Shown here: positions 24,682 through 26,651 of the stretch, in pieces | Position numbering within the stretch: the first letter of the stretch is position 1 | How the letters are laid out: the number at the start of each line of letters is the position of its first letter | Assembly (NCBI GenBank): GCA_002353635.1 | Contig: DEKA01000031.1 | Location: 17,137 to 43,787, forward strand | DNA length: 26,651 nt | Direction of reading: 5' to 3' | Source of the DNA: Lachnospiraceae bacterium UBA2734 | GTDB taxonomy: Bacteria > Bacillota > Clostridia > Lachnospirales > Lachnospiraceae | Program-made: the position numbers and the translations under genes | The notes under the pieces: model-generated | What the model saw: the letters and a program-made list of their open reading frames with translations, nothing else | The model's database searches: none | What the model was told of the DNA's origin: nothing

Positions 24682-24806
24682 CAAGGCTAAGGCAGTCCCT
24701 GAGTGCCTTTGCGAGCCGTCGTTGCTTAACGAGGTTTTCCACGAGTTTAGCAACGTGACGAGCGATGGAAGAGCGGGAGCGTGCCGAAGGGACTGCCTTA
24801 GCCTTG
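24682..24806 (+). repeat. Nested inverted-repeat element, copy 2 (opposite orientation)
   Basis: Outer arms 24682-24700 and 24788-24806 form a perfect 19-bp inverted repeat. Inner arms 24717-24726 and 24749-24760 pair with a two-base bulge at the same place as in copy 1. The core (24696-24792) begins TCCCTGAGTGC and ends GCCGAAGGGA, as copy 1 does on the minus strand. The outer-arm sequence is unrelated to that of copy 1. The 51 bases between the copies are AT-rich and hold nothing else I can name. Confidence 0.85.
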
Positions 24807-24819
24807 TAAGCGTATTTCA

Positions 24820-24877
24820 GTCAGAAAAGCAAAAACAAGCGGCAGTCGGCGGGAGCTTTGCTCCGCCGCCCTGCCGC
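24820..24877 (-). terminator. Intrinsic terminator of asd
   Basis: GCGGCAG (24839-24845) pairs with CTGCCGC (24871-24877), enclosing an inner GGAGC-TTT-GCTCC stem extended by GC pairs. On the minus strand it is followed by TTGTTTTTGCTTTT. It lies 22 bases after the asd stop, so argH-asd transcription likely ends here. Confidence 0.85.
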
Positions 24878-24898
24878 CTGCGAGATGCACTGAGAGAA

Positions 24899-25981
24899 TT
24901 ACTTCTTCGTGATGTAGCCCATTGCCTTCAGGAGCTCTGCGCACTCCACGGCACCGCCGGCTGCGCCGCGCAGTGTGTTGTGGGAGAGACCAACGAATTT
25001 CCAGTCAAAGAGAGTATCCTCACGAAGACGTCCGATGGAGACACCCATGCCGCCCTCGTAGTTGACATCCTTTGTCACCTGCGGACGGTCGTCCTCTTCA
25101 AGATACTGGATGAAGTGCTTCGGTGCGGACGGCAGTGCCAGTTCCTGGGGAACGCCTGCGTACTCGCGCAGCTTTGCGATGAGCTCATCCTTGGAAGGGT
25201 GTTTTCTGAAGTTCACGAAAACGGTTGCGGTATGTCCGTACAGGATCGGAACACGGATGCACTGGCTCGTGATGAGGAGCCCTGTTGCAGGCTCGATGTG
25301 GTCGTCCTCAATGTGACCGAAAATACGGAGCGGCTCCTTCTCGGACTTCTCCTCCTCGCCGGAGATGAACGGAATGATGTTGCCCACCATTTCCGGCCAG
25401 TCCTTGAAAGTCTTGCCGGCACCGGAAATTGCCTGATATGTGCTGACAACTGCCTGATAAGGCTCAAACTCGCGCCACGCCGCAAGAGCCGGTGTGTACG
25501 ACTGGATAGAGCAGTTGGGCTTTACGGCAATAAAGCCTCTTGTCGTGCCCAGTCTCTTTCTCTGTACGTCAATGATCTTTGCGTGCTCCGGATTGATCTC
25601 GGGAATGATCATGGGAACATCCGGCGTCCATCTGTGTGCACTGTTGTTGGAGACAACGGGTGTCTCTGTCTTTGCGTACTGCTCCTCGATTTCGCGGATT
25701 TCAGCCTTGGACATGTTGACCGCGGAGAAAACAAAATCGACATCCCTGGAGACGCCTTCTACGTCTTTGACATCCTTCACAACGATGCTGCGGACGGACT
25801 CCGGCACATCGCCGTCCAGCTTCCAGCGCCCCTCAACGGCTTCTGCGTATGTCTTGCCTGCGCTTCTTCCGCTCGCGGCGATCTCTTTTACCTCGAACCA
25901 GGGGTGATTCTCAAGAATCTGGATGAATCTCTGTCCTACCATGCCTGTGCCGCCAAGGACACCTACTCTGAGCTTTTCCAA
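24899..25981 (-). CDS. asd: Aspartate-semialdehyde dehydrogenase
   Basis: It reduces aspartyl phosphate to aspartate semialdehyde with NADPH, the branch point to lysine/diaminopimelate, threonine and methionine. The nucleotide loop is GGTGMVGQ (10-17), the catalytic Cys is C157 in KPNCSIQ, and ISGAGKTFKDW and RVPILYGHTA follow. The 360-aa length and these motifs fit the archaeal/fungal-type subfamily rather than the Gram-negative one. The start is a TTG at 25981, eight bases after GAGGAGG; no in-frame ATG with a ribosome site is nearby. It follows argH by 119 bases and ends in a clear terminator. Confidence 0.96.
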   Translation of the reverse strand: MEKLRVGVLGGTGMVGQRFIQILENHPWFEVKEIAASGRSAGKTYAEAVEGRWKLDGDVPESVRSIVVKDVKDVEGVSRDVDFVFSAVNMSKAEIREIEEQYAKTETPVVSNNSAHRWTPDVPMIIPEINPEHAKIIDVQRKRLGTTRGFIAVKPNCSIQSYTPALAAWREFEPYQAVVSTYQAISGAGKTFKDWPEMVGNIIPFISGEEEKSEKEPLRIFGHIEDDHIEPATGLLITSQCIRVPILYGHTATVFVNFRKHPSKDELIAKLREYAGVPQELALPSAPKHFIQYLEEDDRPQVTKDVNYEGGMGVSIGRLREDTLFDWKFVGLSHNTLRGAAGGAVECAELLKAMGYITKK

Positions 25982-26038
25982 CTTCGCTTCCTCCTCAAAG
26001 AACCTGCGAAAAGATGTTGTGTTTGCCTTCTGTATCTA

Positions 26039-26079
26039 TTCCAAATGCAGACTTTTCTGATCGATAAAGTCCGCTGGAA
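26039..26079 (-). promoter_or_regulatory. Hairpin in the argH-asd gap
   Basis: GCAGACTTT (26047-26055) pairs with AAAGTCCGC (26066-26074), with one G-U on the minus strand, flanked by TTCC/GGAA. It lies about 60 bases upstream of the asd start. No T-run follows on the minus strand, so it is not a standard terminator. Confidence 0.4.
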
Positions 26080-26100
26080 ATTCAAATTGATCTATTTTCA

Positions 26101-26651
26101 TCACATGGCTTTTTCAGCCTTCAGCCAGTCAGAGAGGTCTTTCATTTCCTCCTCCATGGCGGCTTTTCCCGGCGCGCCTTTGGTGAGACGGCGCTCTACG
26201 CATGTTTTCATGGAAATGGCATCATGAACGTCTTCACCGAATTTGTCTGAAAACTGATGAAATTCCTCAAGAGTTAAATCGTCCAGCGCCTTCCCCTTCT
26301 CCATGCAGTAGAGAACCATACGCCCGATGATGCTGTGCGCGTCGCGGAAAGGCACACCCTTTGTGACGAGGTAGTCGGCGGCGTCCGTCGCATTCGTGAA
26401 GCCGCGCTTTGCGCTGGCTTCCATGACATCTTTGCGGAACGTCATTGTCGCCAGCATGCCGGCCATGAGGTCGGTGCACATGCGGACGGTGTCGTACGCA
26501 TCGAAGATCGGCTCCTTGTCCTCCTGCATATCCTTGTCATAAGCGAGAGGAATGCCCTTCATCACGGTCAGGAGCGACATCAGATCGCCGTAAACTCTTC
26601 CTGTTTTTCCGCGGATGAGCTCAGCCACATCGGGGTTCTTCTTCTGCGGCA
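26101..26651 (-). CDS. argH: Argininosuccinate lyase, C-terminal part
   Basis: The gene enters from the right edge; the last 182 codons are present. ArgH splits argininosuccinate to arginine and fumarate. The first visible residues PQKKNPDVAELIRGK are the family signature (usually GSSxMPQKKNP), a mobile active-site loop. They are followed by GDLMSLLTVMKGIPLAYDKDMQEDKEP, typical of the lyase helical domain, and by the C-terminal domain with KGVPFRDAHSIIGRMV. The stop at 26101 and the overall tail length are normal. The frame at the edge is fixed by this motif. Confidence 0.97.
   Translation of the reverse strand, partial: PQKKNPDVAELIRGKTGRVYGDLMSLLTVMKGIPLAYDKDMQEDKEPIFDAYDTVRMCTDLMAGMLATMTFRKDVMEASAKRGFTNATDAADYLVTKGVPFRDAHSIIGRMVLYCMEKGKALDDLTLEEFHQFSDKFGEDVHDAISMKTCVERRLTKGAPGKAAMEEEMKDLSDWLKAEKAM

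Noticed and set aside
24887..24898. GCACTGAGAGAAT-like stretch as a third remnant of the repeat element
   Set aside because: Only a short, imperfect similarity to GCACTCAGGGAAT; no second half or pairing arm is found.

Overview
This is a gene-dense stretch of bacterial chromosome. Every gene I can support is read from the minus strand. Protein content points to a Clostridia genome of the Lachnospiraceae type with fairly high GC: a MiaB with the long N-terminal extension common in that group, the miaB-mutS-mutL-miaA-(aluminum-resistance/methionine gamma-lyase-like) gene order of Firmicutes, a DUF5662 protein, and strong GGAGG Shine-Dalgarno sites. The family assignment is inference from remembered families; no database search was possible.

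Layout in transcription order, from high to low coordinates. (1) 26651-24899: the 3' part of argH, then asd (amino-acid biosynthesis), closed by a clear intrinsic terminator at 24820-24877. (2) 24462-24898: a 437-base region without a gene. It holds two copies, in opposite orientation, of an unrecognised nested inverted-repeat element. (3) 24461-21389: topB (topoisomerase III) and a left-handed beta-helix transferase-like gene, separated by a perfect 13-bp hairpin. (4) 21202-19033: purine nucleoside phosphorylase and an MTA/SAH-deaminase-like amidohydrolase, a tight pair for purine nucleoside salvage. (5) 18840-13527: a membrane-anchored MutS-like ATPase, rnhA, dut and a UvrD-like helicase. 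(6) 13443-10012: a GH13 debranching-enzyme-like protein whose catalytic residues are all changed, then a DUF5662 protein and a probable nuclease-fold/winged-helix protein, with overlapping ends. (7) 9908-1: pepT, miaB, mutS, mutL, miaA and the 5' part of a PLP-enzyme gene.

The functional theme is DNA and nucleotide maintenance. MutS and MutL serve mismatch repair, and both carry a likely sliding-clamp motif. The UvrD-like helicase, RNase HI, dUTPase and topoisomerase III are related activities. MiaA and MiaB act in sequence on A37 of tRNAs.

The most unusual signals are: the paired inverted-repeat elements at 24495-24806, whose inner stem shows compensatory base changes between copies and whose outer arms differ in sequence but stay complementary; the apparently dead GH13 enzyme; an uncharacterised protein with a PD-(D/E)XK-like pattern plus a winged helix; and hydrophilic, low-complexity insertions inside several otherwise conserved enzymes.
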